A stretch of 64,000 bases of DNA from JACVRW01 sp963751105 (GCA_963751105.1 CAVVTG010000002.1:2808612-2872611), one strand, 5' to 3'; shown: positions 19,731-35,631, counted from the stretch's first letter. Numbers and translations are program-made. Notes: a model not told the origin generated them from the sequence alone.

Positions 19731-20553
19731 GCGCGGCGGCCACGATCACCAGCACGAAGGCAAAGCTCTGGAGCACGATGCCGACGGTGGTGCCCGGCAT
19801 CGGGTCGCCGAACACGAGGATGCCGCCGCTGATGGCTGTCACGTTGGCGGCCGCGCTCGTGAGCGTGATCACCGGAACCGCCTCACCCTTCTGAAGCCCG
19901 CGCGCCGAGGCGTAGAAGGCGATCACCGAGGCGAGGACGCAGGTGAGCAGCCAGGGCGAGACCAGTCCGAAGACGCCCTCCTGTCCCATCGAGGTCGTGA
20001 GCGCCTTGATGGCCACGTCGGAGACGCCGAAGAGGATGCCCGCCGCGGTGCCGAGCATGACGCCGTGGTGCTCGTGGGAGCCGAGCTTCTTGGACAGGAC
20101 GAGGGCCGTGCCCAGCACCAGCAGCGCCGACTCGAAGGCGATCATGCCCGCGAGGGAGTAGCTCGAGTGGCCCCCGCCGCTGGTGGGCAGGGTCACGGCG
20201 AGCAGGACGAGCCCGAGCGCCGTGAGACCGACTCCGGCCCACTGGCGGGTGCCCACCGAGCAGCCGAAGAAGCGCTCGGCCAGGACCGTCAGGAACACGA
20301 GGCCGCCGGCGATAACGGCCTGGACGATCGACAGCGGGGCCATCGCGAGGGCGCCCACGTGGAAGATCCAGGCGATCAGCGCGACCAGCATGCCGACCGC
20401 GAACCACTTCGAGCGGAAGAGGCCCACGGCGCTGGCCACGGGATGCCTCAGCGAGACGTCGGGCGCTGCGCACGCACCGCGATGCTTGAGTAGGAAGCCG
20501 ACATTGGTGGCGAATGCACAAAGCAACGCCAGCACGATTCCGAGTTGGAGCAC
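19681..20553 (-). CDS. DMT-superfamily (EamA-like) membrane transporter
   Basis: 290 residues with about nine or ten hydrophobic helices from MLQLGIVLALLCAFATNVGF to QSFAFVLVIVAAALTPAP. The two-fold repeat of drug/metabolite transporters is suggested by helices rich in small residues (FGVSDVAIKALTTSMGQEGV; ISGGILVFGDPMPGTTVGIV). Start GTG 20553. The substrate cannot be inferred. It may also be described as a magnesium-transporter NIPA-like or DMT protein. Confidence 0.75.
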   Translation of the reverse strand: MLQLGIVLALLCAFATNVGFLLKHRGACAAPDVSLRHPVASAVGLFRSKWFAVGMLVALIAWIFHVGALAMAPLSIVQAVIAGGLVFLTVLAERFFGCSVGTRQWAGVGLTALGLVLLAVTLPTSGGGHSSYSLAGMIAFESALLVLGTALVLSKKLGSHEHHGVMLGTAAGILFGVSDVAIKALTTSMGQEGVFGLVSPWLLTCVLASVIAFYASARGLQKGEAVPVITLTSAAANVTAISGGILVFGDPMPGTTVGIVLQSFAFVLVIVAAALTPAPLRAARANAAQA

Positions 20554-20609
20554 TGGTTATCTAGAGAGTGTCTGGTTCAGCGTTCTAGGGGAAAGGCGGA
20601 TTCCCCTAT

Positions 20610-20629
20610 CCGATAGTTCGTCCTATCGG
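20610..20629. promoter_or_regulatory. Inverted repeat in the divergent promoter region
   Basis: CCGATAG-TTCGTC-CTATCGG is a perfect 7-bp dyad in the 124-bp spacer between the divergently read transporter (19681-20553) and HAD-like gene (20678). The spacer is visibly richer in A/T than its surroundings. The dyad could be a regulator site or part of a leader hairpin. Confidence 0.4.
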
Positions 20630-20677
20630 CCCCCACGCCTCCCGCTTGAACGAGACGGCGCCTAAGTCGTCAACCTA

Positions 20678-21218
20678 ATGGCTGCCCGCGTACGGCAAAA
20701 CGAAACTTTGCAACAACACACACACGACACACGACCAATCCTTTTCCTCGACGTGGACGGGGTGATCAGCCTCTTCGGGTTCCGACCCGGAGAGGACACC
20801 CTGCCCGGCCCCCTGCACGCGATTGACGGTGTCACTCACTGCATCCCCGAAGACAACGGGGCAAGACTGGTCAGGCTAGCTGAAAGGTTCGACCTCGTTT
20901 GGGCGACCGGGTGGGAGGAGCGCGCCAATGATCATCTGCCGTGGCTCCTCAAGCTGCCCTTCCGCAGCCTGCCCGTGCTCACCTTCGACGGGCGTGCCGT
21001 GTTCGGCTCCGCGCACTGGAAGCTCGACGCGATCGAGGAATACGCGTATCAGCGCGCCGGCGGCCTGGGTGGACGACAACCTCGACGAGGAGTGCCGGAC
21101 CTGGGCGAAAATGCGCGCCCTGCCCACCCTGCTGGTGGAGACCAGCCCTGCCGTCGGGCTCACGGACGAGCACGTGGAGCTGTTGCTCGAATGGGCCGCC
21201 GGTCTGCGCGAGGCGTGA
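20678..21218 (+). CDS. HAD-like hydrolase, split by a one-base frameshift
   Basis: The first ~128 residues carry the HAD motif I LFLDVDGVISLFG, then WATGWEERANDHLPWLL and VLTFDGRAVFGSAHWKLDAI. At about 21055-21062 (GCGCGCCGGCGGCC) the frame shifts by one extra base. The downstream frame supplies AWVDDNLDEECRTWAKM and LLVETSPAVGLTDEHVELLL, which belongs to the same domain (second Asp pair DD). Corrected length is about 179 residues. Substrate unknown. The shift is most likely a sequence error. Confidence 0.7.
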
Positions 21219-21228
21219 TGTAAGGCGT

Positions 21229-21259
21229 GGGGCCGCCCGGGTTCTCACCGGGCGGCCCC
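21229..21259. terminator. Bidirectional terminator after rpoC and the HAD-like gene
   Basis: A perfect 12-bp GC stem (GGGGCCGCCCGG/CCGGGCGGCCCC) with a 7-base loop fills the 53-bp gap between two convergent genes. This is the clearest terminator in the window. Confidence 0.85.
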
Positions 21260-21271
21260 GACTCAGAAACC

Positions 21272-25342
<4,071 letters not shown>

Positions 25343-25350
25343 TCGGTCCC

Positions 25351-28959
<3,609 letters not shown>

Positions 28960-29048
28960 GACGGCAACTCCTTCGAGTCAGTTGAGACGACGGCGGGCGA
29001 GGGCGAAACGGGCGCAAAGCGCGACCGACCAGAATAGCAGACCGAAAC

Positions 29049-29089
29049 CCGCCCCCACAAGGGGCGGTTGCGCGCCCACGCTGGTGGGC
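29049..29089. other. Tandem hairpins in the rpoB leader
   Basis: Two adjacent hairpins, CCGCCCC/GGGGCGG (29049-29067) and GCCCAC/GTGGGC (29074-29089), lie in the 231-bp gap upstream of rpoB. They may terminate the ggt-VOC-hydrolase transcript or attenuate read-through into rpoBC. The same gap must hold the rpoBC promoter; no convincing -10/-35 pair stands out. Confidence 0.45.
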
Positions 29090-29190
29090 ACGCCCGGCCA
29101 TCACGGACCCCGTCCCGAGGCACCGAGAGTATGTGTCGGCGCGGCTAACGAGGGACGGCTACGGCTATAGGCCGACGGCCAGGATAGCGG

Positions 29191-29700
29191 CTATTTCTTG
29201 ATTTGTGCCCGCACGGCCAGGGCCACCATCGCGGCCGAGTACAGCGAGTGGGGCACGCGGAAGCTGCGGCGCGTCAGCGGGCGCAGCAGGGTCACGCCGG
29301 TGCCCACGGCCAGGTCGCGGGCGAAGTGGGCCAGTCCGCCGGCGGCCGCGCCCCGCGCGTACTCCCTGAGCGGTCCTCTGGCCGTCGCGCCGATCAGCGC
29401 CGGCAGGGCCAGGGCCAGCAGGCCGTGCGTCACCGGCCGAGGGTGGTCCACCTGGGGCAGCGTGCGCGAGAACACGAGCGGGACGTGGTCCACGTCGGGC
29501 ATCACCGAGCCGGCCATGAAGCCCGCCGACCACTCGGGCGAGCGCTCCGGGAGGTTCAGCAGCACGAGGGCAGCGGTGGCCACGTGGGCCGGCTCGTCGA
29601 ACAGGCCGATCAGGATCCAGGGCGGGCGCGCGTGGCGGATCGTCAGGTCCGCGGCCAGCACCGTGGCCACCGCCGTCAGCGCGATCGCCGGGCGGCTCAC
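29191..29700 (-). CDS. Membrane-bound metal-dependent hydrolase (YdjM/DUF457-like)
   Basis: 169 residues from GTG 29700, which overlaps the preceding VOC gene stop (GTGA). The family metal-binding pattern is visible: FDEPAHVATAAL near the N-terminus, then GSVMPDVDHVPL, then HPRPVTHG and HFARDLAVG. Hydrophobic segments alternate with these His/Asp motifs. Family members are integral membrane proteins of unclear function, upregulated by DNA damage in some bacteria. A longer upstream frame is a shadow of the VOC gene. Confidence 0.7.
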   Translation of the reverse strand: MSRPAIALTAVATVLAADLTIRHARPPWILIGLFDEPAHVATAALVLLNLPERSPEWSAGFMAGSVMPDVDHVPLVFSRTLPQVDHPRPVTHGLLALALPALIGATARGPLREYARGAAAGGLAHFARDLAVGTGVTLLRPLTRRSFRVPHSLYSAAMVALAVRAQIKK

Positions 29701-30086
29701 CGGCCCTCGTACGAGATCAGCTCGAGCAGGCTGCCGTCGGGGTCGCGGAAATAGACGCTCGTCCCCTCGTCGCGGCCGCCGTAGCGGGTGACCGGTCCCT
29801 CCTCGATCTCCACCTCGTGGGTTTGGAGGTGGTCGCGCGCCGCCTCGATCGGGCCGTCCCACACGAAGCACAGGTCCGCACCGCCCGGCTCGGCGGGCCG
29901 CTGCGCCACCGGCTGCGGGTGCATGCCCGGCCCGTGCACGTTCAGCTGCTGATCACCGAAGCGGTAGTGCCGTGACGGCCCGCCGTCACCCTTGTCGATC
30001 AGCTCCGCGCCGAGCACGTCGCGGTAGAACGCGTTCGAGCGCTCCCAGTCGGAGACGTGGATGACCACGTGGTCGAGGCGGACCAT
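29697..30086 (-). CDS. VOC (glyoxalase/dioxygenase-fold) family protein
   Basis: 129 residues. One vicinal-oxygen-chelate module pair: LDHVVIHVSDWERSNAFYRD with metal His at residue 6, QLNVHGPGM in the middle and a C-terminal YFRDPDGSLLELISY supplying the Glu ligand. This domain serves glyoxalase I, extradiol dioxygenases or fosfomycin-resistance enzymes; nothing here selects among them. Read in the same direction as ggt (13 bp upstream) and coupled to the next membrane gene. Confidence 0.85.
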   Translation of the reverse strand: MVRLDHVVIHVSDWERSNAFYRDVLGAELIDKGDGGPSRHYRFGDQQLNVHGPGMHPQPVAQRPAEPGGADLCFVWDGPIEAARDHLQTHEVEIEEGPVTRYGGRDEGTSVYFRDPDGSLLELISYEGR

Positions 30087-30099
30087 GTGGTCCGGGATG

Positions 30100-31872
30100 C
30101 TACGGGCGCACGGTGGCCGCGCTGCCGCCGCCGCGGCGAGTGGGCTCGGCCGCGGCGAGCAGCCGGCCGCGGCGTCCGAACTCGAGCGCCGTGACTGCGC
30201 CGATCTCCGTCATCGGCGTCCCGTAGGTGTGCCCGTAGTCAGAGGCCAGCTCCTGGCCCTCGGCGGACGCGATGAAGGGCGGCTCCGCGGTGGCGCCGGC
30301 CGCCGTGTTGCGCTGGGCCACGCGCGGCCGCTCGATCGCCTCCGGCAGGGTCGCGCCCAGGTCGAGCCGCTCGAGCAGCACCTGGAGCACGGTGGTCGGG
30401 ATGGTCGAGCCGCCCGGCGAGCCGACGGCGATGAACGGCTTGCCGTCGCGGGTGATGATCGTCGGGCTCATCGAGCTGCGCGGCCGCTTGCCGCCGTCGG
30501 CGCGGTTGGGGTGCGTGGTCGAGTCGATGTTGAAGTCCGTGAGTTCGTTGTTGAGCAGGAAGCCGTAGCCCGGGACGACGATCCCGTTGCCGCCGGTCGA
30601 CTCGATCGTGAAGGTGTAGGAGACGACGGTGCCAGTGCGGTCCGACACCACGAGGTGGGTGGTGGATTGACGCGGGTGCGAGATCGTCGCCGACGCCTGC
30701 GCCACGTCGCTCGGGTCGCCCTGGTTGTCGTAGGGATCGCCCGGGTCGACGGGGCTGGTGGCCGCCTGGGTCGGATCGATCAGCGCCCGGCGCTCTGCGG
30801 CGAAGCTGTCCGAGAGCAGGCCCGAGAGCGGCACGTCGAAGAAGTCGGGATCGGCCAGGAAGGCGCCGCGGTCGGCGTAGGCGAGCCGCTCGGATTCCAG
30901 CAGCAGGTGGAGCGCGCGCGTCCGGTCGGCCGCCAGGTCGGAGTAGCCCTCGAGGATGTTGAGGACCTCCCCCACGGTGGTCGCGCCGCTCGACGGCGGT
31001 CCCATGCCCCACACGTCGAGTCCGCGGTAGCCGATGCGGGCGGCCTCGCGCTCGATCGCCTCGTAGGCCCTGAGGTCCGAGGGCTCGAGCAGGCCGGGGC
31101 GCCAGACGTGGTCGGCGTCGGGCGCGATGGGCGGATCCTGCGCGGCCGCGGCGATCGCCCTGGCGAGGTCCCCGCGGTAGAAGGCACGCGCACCCTGGTC
31201 GGCGATCAGCCTGTAGGTGCGTGCAAGGTCGCGGTTGCGGAGGCGGGAGCCGACGTCGCGCGGCGTCCCGTCCTCGTCGAGATAGATCTCAGCGGTCGCC
31301 GGGACGTCGTCGAACCAGGGCACGGCGGGCTCGGTCTGGGAGACGAAGGTCTCATCAACGATGAAGCCCCTGCGCGCGGTTCGGATGCCAGGCTTCAAGA
31401 CCTTCTTCAGCGACCAGGTCCCATAGTCGTCCAGCGCCTTCTCCCAGCCGGCCACGGTTCCGGGCACACCGGCGGACAGGCCGCTCCAGCGTGCCGGCTC
31501 GAACGCCAGCGGCGCCCCGTTCTCGAAGAAGGAGTCGGGCTCCATGGCGGCCGGCGACTCCTCACGCGAGTCGATGGTCGTGACCTCGCCTTCGGGCGTG
31601 CGGATCACCATGAAGCCCCCGCCTCCGATACCGCACGAGTAGGGCTCGGTCACGCCGAGCACGGCGGCAGCGGCCACGGCGGCGTCGACGGCGTTGCCGC
31701 CCCGGCGCAACGTCCGGATGGCGGCCTCGGTGCCCTTGACGTCCACCGTGGCGGCGGCGCCGTCGCGGCCGACGGCGGTGGGCTGCTTCTGCAGGTCGCT
31801 CGCCAGCGCCACCTGCGGATCGAACAGAACGACGGCTATGAGGGCAACGAGGACGAGGCGGGCTATCAGCAC
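30100..31872 (-). CDS. ggt: Gamma-glutamyltranspeptidase
   Basis: Secreted or periplasm-facing Ntn-hydrolase that cleaves gamma-glutamyl bonds such as in glutathione or analogues. 590 residues from GTG 31872. A signal peptide (IARLVLVALIAVVLFDPQVALA) is followed by GGNAVDAAVAAAAVLGVTEP and the glycine-rich GIGGGGFMVIRTPEG. The autocatalytic cleavage site is in RQSTTHLVVSDRTG, with Thr as nucleophile near residue 405. The small subunit carries NNELTDFN, RPRSSMSPTII and GSPGGSTIPTT. It is inserted between rplL and rpoB. Confidence 0.92.
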   Translation of the reverse strand: MLIARLVLVALIAVVLFDPQVALASDLQKQPTAVGRDGAAATVDVKGTEAAIRTLRRGGNAVDAAVAAAAVLGVTEPYSCGIGGGGFMVIRTPEGEVTTIDSREESPAAMEPDSFFENGAPLAFEPARWSGLSAGVPGTVAGWEKALDDYGTWSLKKVLKPGIRTARRGFIVDETFVSQTEPAVPWFDDVPATAEIYLDEDGTPRDVGSRLRNRDLARTYRLIADQGARAFYRGDLARAIAAAAQDPPIAPDADHVWRPGLLEPSDLRAYEAIEREAARIGYRGLDVWGMGPPSSGATTVGEVLNILEGYSDLAADRTRALHLLLESERLAYADRGAFLADPDFFDVPLSGLLSDSFAAERRALIDPTQAATSPVDPGDPYDNQGDPSDVAQASATISHPRQSTTHLVVSDRTGTVVSYTFTIESTGGNGIVVPGYGFLLNNELTDFNIDSTTHPNRADGGKRPRSSMSPTIITRDGKPFIAVGSPGGSTIPTTVLQVLLERLDLGATLPEAIERPRVAQRNTAAGATAEPPFIASAEGQELASDYGHTYGTPMTEIGAVTALEFGRRGRLLAAAEPTRRGGGSAATVRP

Positions 31873-31931
31873 TGCCCGAGCCCTACCCGGGCCCGGGCCT
31901 TGCTATTCCCCGGCGACGTCGTCGCCCGCGG

Positions 31932-32312
31932 CTACTTCAGCTCGACGGAGGCGCCGGCCTCCTCGAGCTCGCCCTTGAGCTTGTCGCCCTCGTCGCGGTC
32001 CACGCCCTCGCGGATCGGCTTGGGAGCCTCGTCCACGAGCGCCTTGGCCTCCTTGAGGCCGAGGCCGGTGGCGGCGCGCACGACCTTGATCACCTGGATC
32101 TTCTTGTCGCCCGCGCCGGTGAGGACGACGTCCACGGTGGACGACTCCTCCTCCTCCGCGGCGCCGTCGCCGGCCGCGGCGCCGGCCGGAGCGGCGGCGG
32201 CGACCGCGGTCGCGGACACGCCGAACTCTTCCTCGAGCGCCTTGATCAGCTCAGACAGCTCGAGTACGGACATCTTCTTGATCTCTTCGATCAGTTCAGT
32301 TGCAGTGGCCAT
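31932..32312 (-). CDS. rplL: 50S ribosomal protein L7/L12
   Basis: Stalk protein that recruits translation GTPases. 126 residues: N-terminal dimerisation domain TELIEEIKKMSVLELSELIK, Ala-rich hinge, and C-terminal domain VDVVLTGAGDKKIQVIKVVR with TGLGLKEAKALVDEAPKPIR. ATG 32312 follows AAGGAGGG at good spacing, 9 bp after the corrected rplJ stop. Confidence 0.97.
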   Translation of the reverse strand: MATATELIEEIKKMSVLELSELIKALEEEFGVSATAVAAAAPAGAAAGDGAAEEEESSTVDVVLTGAGDKKIQVIKVVRAATGLGLKEAKALVDEAPKPIREGVDRDEGDKLKGELEEAGASVELK

Positions 32313-32321
32313 GGGCCCTCC

Positions 32322-33016
32322 TTACTCCTTCTCTTCGCCCTCGGAGGGCGCTTCAGTTTCATCGGATTCGTCGCCTTCGGAAGCGTCCTCTGAGGGCGCT
32401 TCGTCGGCGGAAGTCTCGGCTTCAGGCTCGGCTTCGGCTCGGCCTCTGGCTCCGGCTCGGCCTCCGGCTCGGCGGCGGGCGCACCCCCCACCGGCACCAT
32501 CCCCTCGTCGGCGATCTGCTTCAGCTGGATCGCCAGGCCGGAGATGAGCGCGTTCAGGCCTCGCACCAGGCCGGTGATCGGCGAGGCGATCACCCCGACG
32601 AGCTGGCCGTGGAGCACATCGAGCGCCGGGAGCCGCGAGAGCTCGGTGAGCTGCTCCACCGTCAGCGGCTCGCCGCTCATCACACCACCCTTGAACCCGA
32701 GCATCCCGTGCTCGCGGTTGAACTGGGCGAGCGCCTTGGCCGCCAGGGCCACGTCGCCATCGGCGGCCACGAAGGTGAACGCGGTCGGGCCCTCGAGCGT
32801 CGGCTTGAGGGTGTCGGCGCCGGCCTCGTCGGCCGCCCGCTCGGTCAGGGTGTTCTTGACCACCCGGAAGCGAGCACCGGCTTCGTTGAGCCGGGTGCGC
32901 AGCTCGGCCGCCTGGGGCACCGAGATGCCGCGGTAGTCGACGGCGAAGACCGCCTCCGATTCCTTGATCTGGGCGGCCACCTCCTCGATGACCGCTGCCT
33001 TCTGGTCTCTGTCCAT
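32322..33016 (-). CDS. rplJ: 50S ribosomal protein L10 with a frameshift in the acidic tail
   Basis: Stalk base protein. The core is clear: MDRDQKAAVIEEVAAQIKES, FAVDYRGISVPQAAELRTRL, RVVKNTLTERAADEAG and FKGGVMSGEPLTVEQLTELS. After the Glu/Pro repeats the open frame turns Lys/Arg/Pro-rich until 32291, overrunning the rplL start. One base restored near 32435 (GG read as G) returns an acidic tail (EAETSADEAPSEDASEG, ending GEEKE) with a TAA at 32322-32324. That end and spacing to rplL are what the operon predicts, so I use it. Confidence 0.93.
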
Positions 33017-33159
33017 GTCGTTCCGTTCTCTTGAATCAAATGAGCCCGCACGCAGGCGGGCTCACGGAACGAACCGGATCGGGACCGGTCCTGCTCTGCT
33101 CGCTCCACCTGTCCCGGACTTACGGTGGCCGGGGGTCTCGGGCGGAAAGCTTTGAAGGG
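33017..33159 (-). promoter_or_regulatory. Leader upstream of rplJ (candidate L10 autoregulatory leader)
   Basis: The 143-bp spacer between rplA and rplJ contains an 8-bp perfect hairpin GAGCCCGC/GCGGGCTC (33042-33063), ending 26 bases before the rplJ ATG, plus GC-rich complementary stretches further up. In many bacteria this spacer folds into the L10(L12)4-binding leader. Position and structure fit; the exact kink-turn motif was not verified. Confidence 0.5.
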
Positions 33160-33882
33160 TCAGGCTACCGCGACCGTCTCCTCCACGATCCCGCGCGTGC
33201 GCGAGGGGTCGATCTTGATGCCGGGGCTCGCGCTCGTGGTGAGCGTCACCGTCTGCAGGTAGCGCCCCTTGGCCGAGGCAGGCTTGGCCTTCAGGATCTC
33301 GTCGAGCAGGGCCGCGTAGTTCTCGAGCAGCACCTGGCCGTCGAAGCTGAGCTTGCCGATCGGCAGGTGCACGATCGCGTGGCGGTCCGTGCGGTACTCG
33401 ATCTTGCCCGCCTTCGACTCCGACACCGCCTTGGCCACGTCCATCGTGACCGTGCCCACCTTCGGGTTGGGCATCTTGCCCTGCGGCCCGAGGACGCGGC
33501 CGAGCTTGCCCACCACCGGCATCATGTCCGGGGTGGCGATGGCCACGTCGAAGTCGGTCCAGCCGCCCTCCACCCGCTCGGAGAGATCCTCGGCGCCCAC
33601 CACGTCGGCGCCGGCCTCCTCGGCCTCGCGGGCCTTGTCGCCGCGAGCGAACACGGCCACCGTCATCTCCTTGCCGAGCCCGTGCGGGAGGGAGATGGTG
33701 CCGCGCAGCTGCTGGTCGGCATGGCGCACGTTGAGGCCGGTGCGGATGTGCACCTCCACGGTCTCGTCGTACTTGGCCGGCTCGAAGTCCTTGATGATCT
33801 GCACCGCCTCGTTGGGCGGGTACAGGTGCTCGCGGTCGACCTTCTCCAGGTTGTTGCGGTAGCGCTTGCCGTGCTTGGGCAT
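33160..33882 (-). CDS. rplA: 50S ribosomal protein L1
   Basis: L1-stalk protein and, in E. coli, the autorepressor of its operon. 240 residues: MPKHGKRYRNNLEKVDREHL, FEPAKYDETVEVHIRTGLNV, VATPDMMPVVGKLGRVLGPQ-like core (IATPDMMPVVGKLGRVLGP), GTVTMDVAKAVSESKAGKIE and the C-terminal KPASAKGRYLQTVTLTTSAS. Intact. Starts about 4 bases after the expected end of rplK. Confidence 0.97.
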   Translation of the reverse strand: MPKHGKRYRNNLEKVDREHLYPPNEAVQIIKDFEPAKYDETVEVHIRTGLNVRHADQQLRGTISLPHGLGKEMTVAVFARGDKAREAEEAGADVVGAEDLSERVEGGWTDFDVAIATPDMMPVVGKLGRVLGPQGKMPNPKVGTVTMDVAKAVSESKAGKIEYRTDRHAIVHLPIGKLSFDGQVLLENYAALLDEILKAKPASAKGRYLQTVTLTTSASPGIKIDPSRTRGIVEETVAVA

Positions 33883-33886
33883 GGCA

Positions 33887-34306
33887 GCGGACGTCCACGC
33901 CCATCGAGCGCGCGGTGCCCTCGATGATCTTGGCGGCCTGGTCGATGTCGTGCGCGTTGAGATCGGGCATCTTCTGCTCGGCGATTGCGCGCACCTGAGC
34001 CTGCGAGATCGTGCCGACCTTGTTGCGGTTGGGCTCGCCCGATCCCTTGTCGAGGCCGATGGCCTGCTTGATCAGCACCGCGGCGGGCGGCGTCTTGGTG
34101 ATGAAGGTGAACGAGCGGTCCTCGTAGACCGTGATCTCCACCGGGATGATCGTGCCGGTGTCCTGCTGGGTCTGCGCGTTGAACGCCTTGCAGAACTCCA
34201 TGATGTTCACGCCGTGCTGGCCCAGCGCAGGACCGACCGGCGGAGCCGGGTTGGCCTGTCCGCCGGGGACCTGCAGCTTGATGAGAGTAAGAACCTTGCG
34301 AGCCAT
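33887..34306 (-). CDS. rplK: 50S ribosomal protein L11 (no in-frame stop at the expected end)
   Basis: GTPase-centre protein, target of thiopeptides. Residues 1-140 are a complete L11: KVLTLIKLQVPGGQANPAPP, VGPALGQHGVNIMEFCKAFN, FTFITKTPPAAVLIKQAIGL and AKIIEGTARSMGVDV. The reading frame then lacks a stop and runs through rplA in a different frame to 33062. L11 is normally ~141-145 residues, so the end is placed at about 33887. A lost base in the stop region (CGCTGCCATG before rplA) is the likely cause. Confidence 0.92.
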
Positions 34307-34308
34307 GC

Positions 34309-34830
34309 TTAGACCTTCTTGACCTGGTCGAACCCGACCTCCACCGGCGTCTCCCGGCCGAAGATCGAGACGAGGACCTTGAGCTTAGCTGCGTCCTCGT
34401 TGATCTCTGAGATCTCGCCGGAGAAGTCCGACAGCGGCCCGGAGACCACCTTGACGGTCTCGCCCATCGAGAACTGAGCGCGGGTGCGCGGGCGCTCGGC
34501 GGTCTCGCGATGGAGCAGGCGATCGACCTCGCCCTGGTTGAGCGGCACCGGGTTGTTGGACGCGCCGACGAAGCCCGTGACCCCCGGCGTGTTCTTGACG
34601 AGCGACCACGAGTCGTCGGTCAGGTTCATGTTCACGAGCAGGTAACCGGGCATGGTCCGCTGCTCCTTGGTCAGCTTCTGGCCGTCCTTCATCTCCTGCA
34701 CCTGCTCGGTGGGGATGACGATCTGGCGAATGGCGTTCTCCTGGCCGAGCGAGATGCGTCGGTGCTCAAGGTTCTGCTTGACCTTGTTCTCGTGACCGGA
34801 GTAAGTGTTGACTGCGTACCAGCGAAACAT
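34309..34830 (-). CDS. nusG: Transcription termination/antitermination factor NusG
   Basis: Binds RNA polymerase and couples it to the ribosome or Rho. 173 residues from ATG 34830 (TGATG junction with secE). The NGN domain opens FRWYAVNTYSGHENKVKQNL with VIPTEQVQEMKDGQK and MPGYLLVNM; the KOW domain has GETVKVVSGPLSDFSGEISE and ends VEVGFDQVKKV. An upstream in-frame extension (to 34953) overlaps secE and is not used. Confidence 0.96.
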   Translation of the reverse strand: MFRWYAVNTYSGHENKVKQNLEHRRISLGQENAIRQIVIPTEQVQEMKDGQKLTKEQRTMPGYLLVNMNLTDDSWSLVKNTPGVTGFVGASNNPVPLNQGEVDRLLHRETAERPRTRAQFSMGETVKVVSGPLSDFSGEISEINEDAAKLKVLVSIFGRETPVEVGFDQVKKV

Positions 34831-35462
34831 CAGAGGATTGCCTTGATCAGTTCGGAGAAAATGGCGTCCAGCAGGCCCAGGTAGCCGCCGGCGATGAGGA
34901 CAAAGCCGAGCACAACGCCCGTGAGCGTGATGAGGGCCTGGCGATTCGGCCACTGCACCCTCTGGAGCTCGGCCCAGACTGCAATGAGGAACTGTATTAC
35001 GCGCGGGCGGTCCTTGTGGCGCGCGGCCTCGTCGCTCCCGCGCCGTCCCGTGACCGCGTAGCCGCCCTCGCCCTCGCCGGCGAGCTCGCGCTCCATCTCG
35101 AGCTCTTCCTCGATCTCCTCCTCGGTGAGGTGATCGTCGGCGTCGACCTCCCAGTCCTCGATCTCGCGAATCGCCTCGTCCTCGGTGGCCGGCGTGTCGC
35201 GGTCGAGCAGGCCGCGCTCGCCGTCGAGCACCTGGTCGGAGCGGCCCTCGTTCTCGGGCGGGGCGCCCGTGGCCAGCCCGGGGTCGACCCCGGGAATGCC
35301 GAGCACCCGGTCCTGAGGGATTCCCTGGTCGGTCGGCTGCTGATCCGGCTCGGTCCGCTCCGGCGGGGCGCTGCGCTGGTCCGAGCCGCCGCTCTCGCCG
35401 GCTAGGCGACGGGCACGGCGGTCGGCCTGGCGCTGCTTCGCGCGTTGACGATCTCTCGCCAC
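34830..35462 (-). CDS. secE: Preprotein translocase subunit SecE with a ~150-residue N-terminal extension
   Basis: 210 residues from GTG 35462, which lies 4 bp after the rpmG stop. Only the last ~60 residues are SecE: the amphipathic VIQFLIAVWAELQRVQWPNR and one membrane helix (ALITLTGVVLGFVLIAGGYL). The preceding part begins with a basic segment (RDRQRAKQRQADRRARRLAG) and continues as a Pro/Asp/Glu-rich, probably disordered region. Single-helix SecE is normal in Actinobacteria, but this extension is long. Located between rpmG and nusG as usual. Confidence 0.9.
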   Translation of the reverse strand: MARDRQRAKQRQADRRARRLAGESGGSDQRSAPPERTEPDQQPTDQGIPQDRVLGIPGVDPGLATGAPPENEGRSDQVLDGERGLLDRDTPATEDEAIREIEDWEVDADDHLTEEEIEEELEMERELAGEGEGGYAVTGRRGSDEAARHKDRPRVIQFLIAVWAELQRVQWPNRQALITLTGVVLGFVLIAGGYLGLLDAIFSELIKAIL

Positions 35463-35466
35463 GGGT

Positions 35467-35631
35467 CTAGCGGGTTTCCTTGTGAGGCGTGTGCTTGCCG
35501 CACCAGCGGCAGTACTTGCGAAACTCAACCCGGTCCGGGTTGTTGCGCTTCGACTTTTCGGTTTGGTAGTTGCGCCGCTTGCACTCCTCGCACGCGAGGG
35601 TTACGGCGATTCGGACGTCTCCGCGAGCCAT
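35467..35631 (-). CDS. rpmG: 50S ribosomal protein L33 (zinc-binding form)
   Basis: 54 residues from ATG 35631, preceded by GCAGGAG. MARGDVRIAVTLACEECKRR and YCRWCGKHTPHKETR give the two CxxC zinc pairs. It heads the secE-nusG operon. The open frame extends further upstream, but the extra residues are not L33-like. Confidence 0.95.
   Translation of the reverse strand: MARGDVRIAVTLACEECKRRNYQTEKSKRNNPDRVEFRKYCRWCGKHTPHKETR

Noticed and set aside
33062..33886. Read-through extension of L11 as a fused protein
   Set aside because: The extension is the off-frame of rplA, basic and motif-free; a lost stop is simpler.
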